NCBI RefSeq assembly: GCF_007995085.1
Contig: NZ_VOQS01000003.1
Coordinates: forward strand, 1,426,001-1,490,000
Reading direction: 5' to 3'
Length of the DNA: 64,000 nucleotides
DNA from: Paraburkholderia azotifigens
GTDB lineage: Bacteria; Pseudomonadota; Gammaproteobacteria; Burkholderiales; Burkholderiaceae
Shown: positions 1-11,011 of the stretch, one piece after another
How positions within the stretch are numbered: the first letter of the stretch is position 1
Layout: each line of letters starts with the position of its first letter
Made by a program: the position numbers and the translations under genes
Notes under the pieces: generated by a model
Database searches by the model: none
What the model was told of the DNA's origin: nothing
The model's input: only the letters and a program-made list of their open reading frames with translations

Positions 1-2
1 CG

Positions 3-230
3 GGTGGTGCTCTGCTCGGCGCCGGCAGCGCCTTCGCGCAGCACGCACCTGACTACGCGCAGCCGCACATGATGCCCGTCGGCGTGCAGGTCAATATCGG
101 CTGGCACGGCGACCGTTACTGGGATGGTCACCGCTACTGGGCACACGACGAATGGATGCGTCATCACCCGCACGAGCGTGACCCGTACCACGATCATGGC
201 CACCGTCCGCCGCCGGCGCGCTACTACTGA
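3..230 (+). CDS. Small secreted protein of unknown function (5' end missing)
   Basis: The window opens inside this gene. Reading from base 3, the frame is open to a TGA at 228-230 and gives 75 residues. The first residues are small and hydrophobic and end in an Ala-Phe-Ala-Gln sequence that looks like a signal-peptidase I site, so the mature protein is probably periplasmic or secreted. The mature part is rich in His, Tyr, Trp, Asp and Arg, with a repeated Asp-Arg-Tyr-Trp / His-Arg-Tyr-Trp pattern and a His/Pro-rich tail. Such small His/Tyr-rich exported proteins are common in Burkholderiaceae, but I cannot assign a function. The start codon lies upstream of the window. Confidence 0.6.
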   Translation, partial: GGALLGAGSAFAQHAPDYAQPHMMPVGVQVNIGWHGDRYWDGHRYWAHDEWMRHHPHERDPYHDHGHRPPPARYY

Positions 231-402
231 TACTGATGCGCTGACGGCACGCATCGCGGCGTCTGAACCGACGTCGTGACGATGAATCAGGGCCGGCCGC
301 TCGCACGAGCGCGCCGGCCTTGTCGCATCCGGCGTCGGAGATACCCTGTGCTGCGCTATGCTTGCCGGTTTCGGCCGACAACACAGCAAGAAACCCGATG
401 TC

Positions 403-685
403 GTCGACCGCGTGATGAAGTCGTCGCCCCGGCAAGCGCTGGGGCATTGTCGGACCCTTCGACGGCGCGGACATGGGCGGCCTCGACACGTTCGTCGATA
501 TCGGCAGTCACCTGGTGCCCGCACTTGCGAAGGACGAAGACGTGCTCGATCTGCTGCGCGAACAGGTGCAGGCGGGCCGTGTCGGCGTATGCAGCGGCGC
601 GGGCTTTTACGATTGGGACGACGAGCAGGCCGCGAAGGTCGAGGCAGGACGCAAGCGCGTGATCCAGTCGAACGGAAAGAGCTGA
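403..685 (+). pseudogene. 3-hydroxyacyl-CoA dehydrogenase remnant (C-terminal end, frameshifted)
   Basis: Residues decoded from about 437 to 685 match the C-terminal domain of 3-hydroxybutyryl/3-hydroxyacyl-CoA dehydrogenases: a Trp-Gly-Ile-Val-Gly-Pro-Phe stretch, then an Asp-Met-Gly-Gly-Leu-Asp segment and the terminal Gly-Ala-Gly-Phe-Tyr-Asp-Trp motif. Upstream coding for Val-Asp-Arg-Val-Met-Lys (403-420) fits the same family but is in another frame. Dropping one C from the CCCC run at 427-430 joins the two frames. No NAD-binding Rossmann domain is visible upstream, so even with the frame restored this is only a fragment. It looks like the relic of a beta-oxidation or PHB-pathway dehydrogenase. 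An ATG at 473 could in principle give a 70-residue peptide. Confidence 0.6.
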
Positions 686-736
686 GCCAGGAACGCGGCG
701 CCGCCGCACATCGTGAACCCCAACCAGAGCGACATC

Positions 737-1351
737 ATGTCGGACGTTTATTTCTACGATCCCGCCGCAGGCCACGGTCTGCCCCATGACCCGTTCAAGG
801 CGATCGTGGCGCCGCGCCTGATCGGCTGGGTTTCGACGCGCTCGGCGAGCGGCCAGCTGAATCTTGCGCCATACAGCTTCTTCGGCGCATTTGCCACGTT
901 TCCGTCGATCATCGGTTTCTCCAGCGAGGGCCGCAAGGACAGCATCCGCAACATCGAAGCGACGCGCGAATTCGTCTGGAATCTCGCGACGCGGCCGCTC
1001 GCCGAGCAAATGAACCGCACGTCCGCGCCTGTCGGACCCGAAGTCGACGAGTTCGCGTTGTCGGGCCTCACGGCCGTCGCGGGGCGCAACGTGACGGTGC
1101 CTCATGTCGGCGAATCGCCGGCTGCGCTCGAGTGCAAGCTGCTGCAAGTCGTGCAGTTGCACGACCTGAACGGCGTGCCGATGGACAACTGGCTCGCGCT
1201 CGGCCAGGTGGTCGGCGTGCATATCCAGAAGGCGTATCTGAAGGACGGCCTGTTCGATACGCACGCCGCTCAGCCGATCATGCGCGCGGGCTATCGGGCC
1301 GACTACGCGCAGATCGGCGACATGTTCCAGATGATTCGTCCGACAGCCTGA
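737..1351 (+). CDS. Flavin reductase family protein (flavoprotein DIM6/NTAB type)
   Basis: This 204-residue protein has the split-barrel flavin reductase-like domain across nearly its whole length. Typical features are the early Ile-Val-Ala-Pro-Arg-Leu-Ile-Gly-Trp-Val-Ser-Thr segment, the Asn-Leu-Ala-Pro-Tyr-Ser-Phe-Phe stretch around residues 40-50, and Arg-Lys-Asp-Ser near residue 70. Family members bind FMN and reduce flavins with NAD(P)H, or act as small flavoproteins for which no partner oxygenase is known. It should be cytosolic. I chose the ATG at 737; a GTG at 713 in the same frame would add eight residues that do not fit the family start. It stands alone between the dehydrogenase relic and convergent phaZ, so the physiological partner is unknown. 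Confidence 0.85.
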   Translation: MSDVYFYDPAAGHGLPHDPFKAIVAPRLIGWVSTRSASGQLNLAPYSFFGAFATFPSIIGFSSEGRKDSIRNIEATREFVWNLATRPLAEQMNRTSAPVGPEVDEFALSGLTAVAGRNVTVPHVGESPAALECKLLQVVQLHDLNGVPMDNWLALGQVVGVHIQKAYLKDGLFDTHAAQPIMRAGYRADYAQIGDMFQMIRPTA

Positions 1352-1370
1352 CTCTCGCCTGCATCCGGGT

Positions 1371-2753
1371 TCATTCCGTGGCGGCTTCGTCGGATGACAG
1401 ATCGACGTCGGCGGCTTCCGTGGCGGCGGGCGTCGTGCCCGCCGGCGACGCGGCGCTCGACGCCGCCGCAGGCGCGAGCGTCATCGAGCGTTGCACGCCG
1501 CGCGCGCTCACGGGCACGGCGCGCGGCTCGTTGTCGTGAATCACGGCGCGAATGCGCGGGTAGATCTGCTGTTCCCAGCGCTGCCCATTGAACACGCCAT
1601 AGTGCCCGACGCCCGTCTGCACATGATGCGTCTTCAGATACGGCCGAAGCCTGTCGCACAGATCCTGCGCGGCGAGCGTCTGCCCGACGGCGCAAATGTC
1701 GTCGCGCTCGCCCTCCACCGTGAATAGCGCGGTGCGCCTGATCTTCGAAGGCTCGACGCGCCGTCCTCTCACTTCCAGTTCATGCAGCGGCAGCGCATGC
1801 CGCTGAAAGACGGTGTCGACGGTTTCGAGGTAAAAGTCGGCCGTCAGATCCATCGTTGCGAAATACTCTTCATAGAAGACACGAATGGCTTCGGCTTTTT
1901 CCGCGTCACCTTTCGACTGCTCGTGATACATCGTTTCGAACGACTCCAGATGCCGTTCGAGATTCATCGACATGAACGCGTTCAACTGCACGAAACCCGG
2001 ATAGACGCGCCGGAACGCGCCCTGAAAGCCGAACGGCACGGCGCTGATCAGATTCTGCTCGAACCATTCGATCGGCTTGCTCTTCGCCAGCTCGTTGACA
2101 CGCGTCGGGTTCACGCGCGTGTCGATCGGACCCGCCATCAGCGTCATGCTGGCAGGTTGCGCGGGGTGATCGTCGGCGGCCATCAGCGCGACGGCGGCGA
2201 GCGCGGCGACGGTCGGCTGACACACGGCGAGCAGATGCGTGCCCTGACCGATCGTGTCGGTGAAGTCGATCACGTGCTGCACGAACTCGTCGAAGCCAAA
2301 GCGTCCCGCCGACAGCGGCACGTCGCGCGGATTGTGCCAGTCGGTGATGTAGACGTCGTGCTCGGCGAGCATCGTACGCACTGTGCCGCGCAGGAGCGTC
2401 GCGAAGTGGCCCGACATCGGCGCGATTACGAGCACGCGCGGCTGCGGCACGTCGAACGACGCGTGTTTGCGGAAATGCAGCAGCGAACAGAAGGGCGTGG
2501 ACTGCACGACCTCTTCGAGCACGTCGACCGGCTGTCCTTCGACTTCGACGCTGCGGATACCGAACGGCGGACGCGCATGCGTGAGGCCCGCGAGCGTCAG
2601 CAGATCGGCCGATGCACGCAGCGTCCGGCCAGACGGCGCGGCTGCGTAGTCGGGCCATGCGTCGAGCGCGCCGCGCACCAGAGACGCGCCGTGACGCAGC
2701 GGCAGCATGAAGTTGGCGAACGCCTGGTACGCCGGATAAGCGAGCGGATTCAT
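1371..2753 (-). CDS. phaZ: Intracellular polyhydroxyalkanoate depolymerase PhaZ
   Basis: PhaZ hydrolyses stored poly-3-hydroxybutyrate in the cytosol. The 460-residue protein matches the intracellular (PhaZ1-type) alpha/beta-hydrolase family, in which the nucleophile is Cys rather than Ser. Here it is Cys178 in an Ala-Val-Cys-Gln-Pro lipase-box-like motif, with Asp351 (Gly-Glu-Arg-Asp-Asp) and His384 (Val-Gly-His-Tyr-Gly) as probable triad partners, close to the positions known for the Ralstonia enzyme. Residues after about 408 form an Ala/Ser/Thr-rich tail of some 50 residues beyond the catalytic core, probably disordered. It is transcribed toward the flavin reductase gene and is divergent from the GST gene. 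Confidence 0.93.
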   Translation of the reverse strand: MNPLAYPAYQAFANFMLPLRHGASLVRGALDAWPDYAAAPSGRTLRASADLLTLAGLTHARPPFGIRSVEVEGQPVDVLEEVVQSTPFCSLLHFRKHASFDVPQPRVLVIAPMSGHFATLLRGTVRTMLAEHDVYITDWHNPRDVPLSAGRFGFDEFVQHVIDFTDTIGQGTHLLAVCQPTVAALAAVALMAADDHPAQPASMTLMAGPIDTRVNPTRVNELAKSKPIEWFEQNLISAVPFGFQGAFRRVYPGFVQLNAFMSMNLERHLESFETMYHEQSKGDAEKAEAIRVFYEEYFATMDLTADFYLETVDTVFQRHALPLHELEVRGRRVEPSKIRRTALFTVEGERDDICAVGQTLAAQDLCDRLRPYLKTHHVQTGVGHYGVFNGQRWEQQIYPRIRAVIHDNEPRAVPVSARGVQRSMTLAPAAASSAASPAGTTPAATEAADVDLSSDEAATE

Positions 2754-2977
2754 GGCTTTCGCACAAAATGAGAACCTGGCGCGAGGAGAGGCAAGTCATA
2801 TGCCAATGAAGCGGCGAGCGGCGTCGACGGAATGACCTGCGGGACCCATCCGTTGGCATAGCCCTTGCGCTTCACTGCGCAAGGTGCCGGCTGTGCCGCG
2901 AATTGGTGCGTGCATGCCCGGTATCGTGCATCGCGAGCGCCGAATCGCAGCGCGATGATCCTTCATGGAGCGAAGCA

Positions 2978-3628
2978 ATGGCGAACACGCTGACCATCAG
3001 CAGCCGCAACTATTCTTCGTGGTCGCTGCGCGGCTGGCTGCTGGCGAAGTTCAGCGGCCTGCCGTTCGACGAGATCGTGATGCCCGTCGACGATCCCGCC
3101 GCACGCGCCGAACTGCTGCTGCTGTCGCCGTCGATACTCGTGCCCTGTCTCGTACACGACGGCATCAAGGTGTGGGACACGCTCGCGATCGCCGAATACC
3201 TGAACGAAGTGCGCCCGGAAGCCGGACTGTTGCCGAAGGATCGCAAGGCGCGCGCGCATTGCCGCGCGATCTGCGGCGAAATGCATTCGGGTTTCAGTTC
3301 GTTGCGCTCGGCGTTGCCGATGAACCTGAAAGCGCACTTTCCGGGCTTCAAGGTGTGGGCGCGCGCGCAGTCCGATATCGACCGGATCGTGACGATCTGG
3401 CGCGATTGTCTGGAGGAATACGGCGGGCCGTATCTGTTTGGCGAGCGTTGCGCCGCGGACGCGATGTACGCGCCCGTCGTGACGCGCTTCGTCACGTATG
3501 ACGTGCAGCTCGATCCGGATATCGTCGCTTACGGGGAGCGCATCCTCGCGCTGCCCGAGATGCAGCAGTGGATCGCCGATGCGCAGAAGGAAGTCGACGA
3601 AATCGACGAACTCGACGTCGAGTTCTAG
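2978..3628 (+). CDS. Glutathione S-transferase family protein
   Basis: A 216-residue cytosolic protein with an N-terminal thioredoxin-like GST domain (residues about 4-80) and an all-helical C-terminal domain. The N-terminal segment Ser-Ser-Arg-Asn-Tyr-Ser-Ser-Trp-Ser-Leu-Arg resembles bacterial GSTs where Ser activates glutathione, and Val-Pro-Cys-Leu followed by Asp-Thr-Leu-Ala-Ile matches the glutathione-binding loop (cis-Pro and the Asp/Ser pair). I chose the ATG at 2978 because GGAG lies seven bases upstream (2967-2970); longer in-frame starts at 2903-2965 lack this. Substrate is unknown. The gene stands alone between two minus-strand genes. Confidence 0.88.
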   Translation: MANTLTISSRNYSSWSLRGWLLAKFSGLPFDEIVMPVDDPAARAELLLLSPSILVPCLVHDGIKVWDTLAIAEYLNEVRPEAGLLPKDRKARAHCRAICGEMHSGFSSLRSALPMNLKAHFPGFKVWARAQSDIDRIVTIWRDCLEEYGGPYLFGERCAADAMYAPVVTRFVTYDVQLDPDIVAYGERILALPEMQQWIADAQKEVDEIDELDVEF

Positions 3629-3666
3629 ACGCGGCGCACGGGGCGCCGCGCCATTTCCGCGGCTTT

Positions 3667-5637
3667 CTAGTTGTGTCCGCCGAGCTTGAACACGGAGACG
3701 ACTTCGGCGAGCTTGTCGGCCTGCGCGCTGAGATCGGCGGCCGCCTGTTCGGCATCGCTGACGAGCGCAGCGTTCTGCTGCGTCACTTCGCCGATCTGCG
3801 TGACAGCCGTGTTGACCTGCTCGATGCCGCTCGACTGCTCTTTCGAAGCAACGCTGATTTCGCCGATGATCGTCTGCACCTGGCCGACGCGGTCGACGAT
3901 CGCGCGCATCGTCGTGCTCGCTTCCTCGGCGATGCGGAAGCCGCTCGATACCGTCGCCGTCGATTCCGCGATCACCGCTTCGATTTCCTTCGCCGCCGCC
4001 GCGCTGCGCTGCGCGAGCGCGCGCACTTCCGATGCGACCACCGCGAAGCCCTTGCCGTGCTCGCCCGCGCGCGCCGCTTCGACGGCTGCGTTCAACGCCA
4101 GAATGTTGGTCTGGAACGCGATGCCTTCGATCACGGTCGTGATGTCCGCGATCTTCTTCGACGACTGGCTGATCTCGCCCATCGTCGAGACAACGCGTTC
4201 GACCGCGCGGCCGCCGTCGAGCGCGGCTTCCGATGCGCTCGTCACCAGCGTGTTCGCCTGCGCCGCGTGACCGGCGTTCTGCTGCACGGTCGACGTGATT
4301 TCCTGCATGCTCGCCGCCGTCTCTTCGAGGCTGGCGGCCTGCGTGCCAATGCGCGAGGCGATCTCTTCGCTGCTGGCCGCGATCTTCGCCGTGCCGTCCG
4401 TCATATCGGTCGACGCGCTGCGCACTTGCGTGACGATGCGCGCCAGACCTTCGCCGATGCCGTCGATGGCCTGCATCAGACGGCCGATTTCGTCGGCGCG
4501 GCGGTCGTGGCTCGCCGACACGCGCACGCTCAGATCGCCCGACGCGAAACGCTCCGAGGCCTTCGCTGCTTCGTCGAGCGGGCGCGACACCAGGCGGCGC
4601 ACGGCGATCAGGAACACGACGGCGAACACGCCGACCAGCACGAAGCCGATCAGCATGAAGCGGTTACGCGTGGAGACGACGTCAGCCATCACTTCGTCGC
4701 GCTTCGCGACGCCGCCGACCAGCCAGTTCCACTCGGGCACTGTGACGAACGACACGAACTTGTCCCGCGCGCCCGTTTCGCCGAGCGTCGCGTCCGCGCT
4801 CGAATATTCGATCTGGCCTTCCTTCTCGTCGAGCATGCGCTTGTACGGCGCGGCGTTTTCTTCGCCCATCTGGCCCGCTGCACCCGGATGCACGATCAGC
4901 TTGCCGCGATCCGCGCCGTTCGCCGCATTCATCACGAAGTAGTAGCCCGTGTCGCCGATCTTCAGCTGGCGGATGCCGTCTTCGACCGACTTGATCTGCG
5001 TATCGACATCGACGCCGACGAACAGCGCGCCGATCACCTTGCCGCTCGCGTCGGTAATGGGTTTGTACTGCGTGATGTAGCGCTTGCCGAACAGCGTCGC
5101 GAGACCCGTAAAGGTCTTGTTCGCGGCGACGGGACCATAAGCGGGGCCCTTGCGGTCGAGCAGCGTGCCGATTGCGCGCGAGCCGTCCTGCTTCTTCAGG
5201 GAGGTCGTCACGCGCACGAAGTCGTCGCCCGTGCGCGCGAAAATCGTCGCGATCGCGCCGCTTTGAGCGAGGAATTGATCGGGAATCGAGAAGTCGTTGT
5301 TCAACACCTTGTCGCCGGCCTTGAAGACGGGCGTCGGCGTGCCGCCGATGTCGATCTTCTGCGTCTCGTCGAGCGCGTAGTCCGGCGGCAGGAAGCTCGC
5401 GAAGAGCGTCATCGAGCGGCCGACTTCCGCGGTAAGCGCCTTGTCGAACAGCGAGATCATCGCGGCGATCGAGCGATCTTTCTCGGTTATGCGCGACAGC
5501 ACCTGGTCGCTGATCAGCGTGCCGGCCGTGCGCGTCACCGCAAATGTAAATGCGGCAAAAATGACAGCCACGAGCGCGCACGAGAGCATGGCGAGCCTGG
5601 CGCCCACGCTGGCGCGGCGCAAAGAAAGGATATCCAT
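3667..5637 (-). CDS. Methyl-accepting chemotaxis protein with Cache sensor domain
   Basis: This 656-residue transmembrane chemoreceptor has TM1 at about residues 15-37, a periplasmic sensor region at about 40-320 resembling the Cache_3-Cache_2 type, TM2 at about 327-347, HAMP at about 348-400 and the cytoplasmic signalling domain to about 640. The signalling hairpin tip is clear ([16 protein letters not shown]). The C-terminus ends in Lys-Leu-Gly-Gly-His-Asn, with no NWETF-like CheR-docking pentapeptide. Cache domains usually sense small carboxylates, amino acids or similar solutes; the ligand here cannot be told. A sigma-28-like promoter upstream (5714-5741) ties it to the flagellar regulon. 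Confidence 0.95.
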   Translation of the reverse strand: MDILSLRRASVGARLAMLSCALVAVIFAAFTFAVTRTAGTLISDQVLSRITEKDRSIAAMISLFDKALTAEVGRSMTLFASFLPPDYALDETQKIDIGGTPTPVFKAGDKVLNNDFSIPDQFLAQSGAIATIFARTGDDFVRVTTSLKKQDGSRAIGTLLDRKGPAYGPVAANKTFTGLATLFGKRYITQYKPITDASGKVIGALFVGVDVDTQIKSVEDGIRQLKIGDTGYYFVMNAANGADRGKLIVHPGAAGQMGEENAAPYKRMLDEKEGQIEYSSADATLGETGARDKFVSFVTVPEWNWLVGGVAKRDEVMADVVSTRNRFMLIGFVLVGVFAVVFLIAVRRLVSRPLDEAAKASERFASGDLSVRVSASHDRRADEIGRLMQAIDGIGEGLARIVTQVRSASTDMTDGTAKIAASSEEIASRIGTQAASLEETAASMQEITSTVQQNAGHAAQANTLVTSASEAALDGGRAVERVVSTMGEISQSSKKIADITTVIEGIAFQTNILALNAAVEAARAGEHGKGFAVVASEVRALAQRSAAAAKEIEAVIAESTATVSSGFRIAEEASTTMRAIVDRVGQVQTIIGEISVASKEQSSGIEQVNTAVTQIGEVTQQNAALVSDAEQAAADLSAQADKLAEVVSVFKLGGHN

Positions 5638-5713
5638 GTGTGGTCTTGCAGATATTGGGAAGGGAGCCGCGCTGACGCGTCGCGGGCGACGCGTGAGGGC
5701 AGCCTGATTCCTG

Positions 5714-5741
5714 TTATCGGCAGGACAATCGACTTCCTTTA
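5714..5741 (-). promoter_or_regulatory. Sigma-28 (FliA)-like promoter for the chemoreceptor gene
   Basis: On the minus strand, TAAA (5741-5738) is followed after 16 bases by GCCGATAA (5721-5714), an exact copy of the FliA -10 consensus. The usual gap is 15, so the -35 is one base off. It lies about 77 bases upstream of the chemoreceptor start, as expected for a class-3 chemotaxis gene. Inferred from sequence only. Confidence 0.6.
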
Positions 5742-5769
5742 ATTTTGAAAGGTAGAAGTTTGATTCAAA

Positions 5770-8298
<2,529 letters not shown>

Positions 8299-8345
8299 GG
8301 CTGCGGGGCTCCAGTTCGCGCGAGGGCGTATCGTTCGTTGGAACC

Positions 8346-8376
8346 AGTATCGACCTTCCCATGATGGGAAGGTCAA
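8346..8376 (-). promoter_or_regulatory. CueR-type copper-responsive promoter/operator of copA
   Basis: On the minus strand, TTGACC (8376-8371) and GATACT (8351-8346) are separated by 19 bases, the over-long spacer characteristic of MerR-family promoters. The spacer region is a perfect palindrome (8353-8373), arms ACCTTCCC and GGGAAGGT, essentially the CueR operator known from copA genes of other proteobacteria. Transcription would start near 8339, about 40 bases before the chosen copA start. Cu(I)-bound CueR would twist this DNA to activate copA. The regulator gene itself is not in the window. Confidence 0.88.
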
Positions 8377-8416
8377 GGGGGTGTTTTCAGATTCGCCTGT
8401 CGGCGTGCAAAAAGCG

Positions 8417-9061
8417 TCAGTCGGGCGCGGGCGGCGCTGCCAGCATCGCCGCCGACACCGCGCGCTGCGCATCGCTGTCCCGTTTGGCAAGTGCGTCCGC
8501 GGCGCCGCGCCGGTCGGCGGATGCCTTGTTCTGGCCCAGTTTCCATTTGCCCGTCAGTTTCGCCACCTCGATTTCGATACCGACGATCGCGCCGAGCATC
8601 TGCGAGATGAAGTCGGCGGGTGCGTCGCCCATCTTCCACGGCACAGGTTCGCCCGCTTCCATCTTGCGTGTGAGCCGCGCGACCAGCCCGCGCACGAACG
8701 CTTCGTCGTCGCGCGCCGCGATCCGGCCATGCGCGTGCACCACCATATAGTTGTAGGTCGGCACCTGGCGGTGCGTCTCGTGTTTGCCCGGATACCACGT
8801 CGGCGAGATGTAGGCGGCCGGGCCCTGGAAGATCACGAGGGCGTCGGGCCGCCCGGCCGCTTCCTGCCAGACGGGATTGGCGCGCGCGACGTGAGCGCGC
8901 AAGGTGCCGTGCGGACCTTTGTCGGCGTCGAACTCGAACGGAATGTGATTGGCGTCGAGCCCGTTCGGGCCGACTGTCACGAGCGCACCGAGCGGATGCT
9001 CGCCGATCAGCCGACTGAGCGTTTCAGGACGGTTTTCTTCGAAATGAGCGGGGACATACAT
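8417..9061 (-). CDS. FMN-binding negative transcriptional regulator (PaiB family)
   Basis: A 214-residue protein matching the PaiB/PF04299 family, a split-barrel fold that binds FMN. It begins Met-Tyr-Val-Pro-Ala-His-Phe and contains the Asn-His-Ile-Pro-Phe, Tyr-Ile-Ser-Pro-Thr-Trp-Tyr and Val-Pro-Thr-Tyr-Asn-Tyr motifs typical of the family. Bacillus PaiB was described as a repressor of sporulation and protease genes, but for most homologues the role is unproven and some may act as flavoenzymes. I chose the ATG at 9061 over upstream in-frame codons because the family begins exactly there. It lies upstream of copA on the same strand, but the CueR promoter separates the two. Confidence 0.88.
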   Translation of the reverse strand: MYVPAHFEENRPETLSRLIGEHPLGALVTVGPNGLDANHIPFEFDADKGPHGTLRAHVARANPVWQEAAGRPDALVIFQGPAAYISPTWYPGKHETHRQVPTYNYMVVHAHGRIAARDDEAFVRGLVARLTRKMEAGEPVPWKMGDAPADFISQMLGAIVGIEIEVAKLTGKWKLGQNKASADRRGAADALAKRDSDAQRAVSAAMLAAPPAPD

Positions 9062-9271
9062 GGCTCGGCTCCAGTGAGTAAAACGGCGGCTTTCGTGGCG
9101 CCAAACGACCAAACGTACCGCAAATTTCGCATGGGCGCTCACGTTCTCGCCTTATCGCTTGCCGACGCGACGCGGATAAGTTAAAACCCGAGATCAGAAA
9201 AGGAATGTCAGGACATTTCGGCAAGTCTGGCGCGGGCGGGGGCTCGGCGGTCGGGCCCGTCCTGGCTCGAG

Positions 9272-10711
9272 ATGACATCCAGGACCGCGGTTCATCGAAT
9301 GATAAAAAATCGCCGAGAACAGTTTCCGTTTCAGTTGGCCTGCGCGGCGCTTGCAGGCATTGCCTTCCTCTCGGGGTGTTCGTCGACGCCCATCGTGGCG
9401 CCCAAGCCCACGGGCTGGATCAAGGACGAAGTCGCCGACTCCTATGTGTTTGCCTATCCGCTCGTGCTGATGGGCGCGGCGCGCGACGCCGCCGTCGGCA
9501 CCGGGCCCGGCCAGGCGCCTGTCAACACGCTGCGTCACGCGTCGGCGCTGCCGCCCGTCGGCGCCCGCAATCCGCCGACGCCCGGCATCGACACGCTCAA
9601 TTCGACCGCGTGGCTCGACGTCGGCGATGAACCGGTGATCGTGTCGCTGCCTTCGTCGGCGGGCCGCTATATTGACGCGCGCGCGCTGGACATGTGGACC
9701 AACGTGCTGTGGTCGACGAATACGCCGGGCACGGCGCGCATGTCCGGCATCAAGGCGCAGACGGTCGCGTTCGCGAAGCCCGGCTGGAAGGGCGATTTGC
9801 CGAAGGGCGTGAAACGTATCGACGCGCCCACGCGCAACGTCTGGCTCGACGTGCGGATCCAGTCGAACGGCGGGCGCGACCTGACGGCCATCCGCAAGCT
9901 GCAGCGCGGCGTGCGCGTCGTGCCGTTGTCGGTTTATGTCGGCGACGAGTCGGCGGCGTCGGTTGCGCCGCGCAGCATGCCCGCCGACGCGAACCCGGGC
10001 ACGCCGACCGAGCAGGTCGCGGCCCTCGACGCAAAAGGCTTCTTCGACCGCTTCGCGCAACTGCTGCCCGACAATCCGCCGTCGCCCGATGACCCGCACG
10101 CGCTCAAGTTTCTGTCGGACCTCGGCGTCAAACCGGACGAACCGGTCGCGTTGCCCGCGAAAGCCGGCGACGCGATCGCAGGCGGCCTCGCCGATGGCCG
10201 CACGCGTGTCGCGACGCCGCCCAACAACATGCTGACGGCGAACGGCTGGAGCTGGTTCGGCGACGGCGTCGGGAACTATGGCCCCGACTATGCATTGCGC
10301 GCGTACGCGGCTTACGCGCAGCCTGGCATCGGCACGAAGGACGACGAAGTGCGCGGCAACGTGGCGCTCGATAGCGACGGCCATGCGCTGAACGGCGCGA
10401 ACCGTTACGTGATGCACTTCGCGCCGAACCAGGTGCCGCCCGTGCGCGGCTTCTGGTCGGTCACCGCGTACACGAAGGACGGCGCGCTCGGCGACAGCAC
10501 GCCGGCGCGCGCGTCCGTCGGCGACAGGTCCGGCGTGCGGCGCAATCGGGATGGTTCGGTCGACGTGACCGTGTCGGCGGCGAAACCGCGCAAGGCGTCG
10601 AACTGGCTGCCCGCGCCGCGCGGCGATTTCCAGCTGGTGCTGCGCCTGTACGCGCCGAAGCCCGAAGCCAGCGACGGCAACTGGCAGCCGCCCGCGGTCG
10701 TGCGTCAGTAG
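9272..10711 (+). CDS. DUF1254/DUF1214 domain lipoprotein
   Basis: A 479-residue exported protein. The N-terminus has a positively charged start, a hydrophobic core and a Leu-Ser-Gly-Cys-Ser lipobox, so it should be a lipoprotein. The body carries DUF1254 (about residues 55-200) followed by a long linker and DUF1214 (about 350-470), with motifs such as Tyr-Val-Phe-Ala-Tyr-Pro-Leu-Val-Leu-Met near the start and Phe-Trp-Ser-Val-Thr-Ala-Tyr near the end. Biochemical function of this family is not established to my knowledge. The start could be the ATG at 9272 or the one at 9299, which gives a more normal signal peptide; neither has a strong ribosome site. A 12-bp tandem repeat directly follows the stop codon. 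Confidence 0.85.
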   Translation: MTSRTAVHRMIKNRREQFPFQLACAALAGIAFLSGCSSTPIVAPKPTGWIKDEVADSYVFAYPLVLMGAARDAAVGTGPGQAPVNTLRHASALPPVGARNPPTPGIDTLNSTAWLDVGDEPVIVSLPSSAGRYIDARALDMWTNVLWSTNTPGTARMSGIKAQTVAFAKPGWKGDLPKGVKRIDAPTRNVWLDVRIQSNGGRDLTAIRKLQRGVRVVPLSVYVGDESAASVAPRSMPADANPGTPTEQVAALDAKGFFDRFAQLLPDNPPSPDDPHALKFLSDLGVKPDEPVALPAKAGDAIAGGLADGRTRVATPPNNMLTANGWSWFGDGVGNYGPDYALRAYAAYAQPGIGTKDDEVRGNVALDSDGHALNGANRYVMHFAPNQVPPVRGFWSVTAYTKDGALGDSTPARASVGDRSGVRRNRDGSVDVTVSAAKPRKASNWLPAPRGDFQLVLRLYAPKPEASDGNWQPPAVVRQ

Positions 10712-10725
10712 GTGCGCCGAGAAGC

Positions 10726-10809
10726 GGCCGATAAGCGGGCCGATAAGTGGGCCGATAAGTGGGCCGAAAAGCGGGCCGAAAAGGGGGCCGATAAGCGTGC
10801 CGAAAAGCG
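10726..10809. repeat. 12-bp tandem repeat downstream of the DUF1254 gene
   Basis: Seven tandem units of the 12-mer GGCCGATAAGTG and close variants (GATAAGCG, GAAAAGCG, GAAAAGGG). A degenerate eighth copy lies just upstream. The repeat begins 15 bases after the TAG stop of the DUF1254 gene and continues in that gene's frame, where it would read as Ala-Asp/Glu-Lys-Arg/Trp repeats. Confidence 0.93.
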
Positions 10810-10925
10810 CGGAACGTGTCCGCCTCATGACAGCGCGACACGTTCTCATAACTGAAATCGGGCCGCTTACACTTTCTCACGTTTATTTGCCTGCAACGGT
10901 CGTCATTCTCATGACATTTGATGGT

Positions 10926-10958
10926 TTGCCGGAAGTTCAAGACGTATACTTCCGGCAA
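10926..10958. promoter_or_regulatory. Perfect 11-bp inverted repeat upstream of the DUF748 gene
   Basis: The arms TTGCCGGAAGT (10926-10936) and ACTTCCGGCAA (10948-10958) are exact reverse complements separated by 11 bases. The site lies 53 bases before the DUF748 start codon. It could be an operator for a dimeric regulator or an RNA hairpin. There is no U-run, so it is not a typical terminator. Confidence 0.6.
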
Positions 10959-11011
10959 GCTGGATCTACGTCACAGCGGCGAGCTTTGCGCCGCCCCACC
11001 CGCGACCGAGC

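Noticed and set aside
473..685. Independent 70-residue gene
   Set aside because: The peptide is only the C-terminal tail of a 3-hydroxyacyl-CoA dehydrogenase, with further family sequence upstream in another frame.
9194..10849. 551-residue minus-strand frame with Ile-Gly-Pro-Leu repeats
   Set aside because: It is the antisense of the DUF1254 gene and reads the 12-bp tandem repeat as a tetrapeptide repeat; no start signal or known domain.
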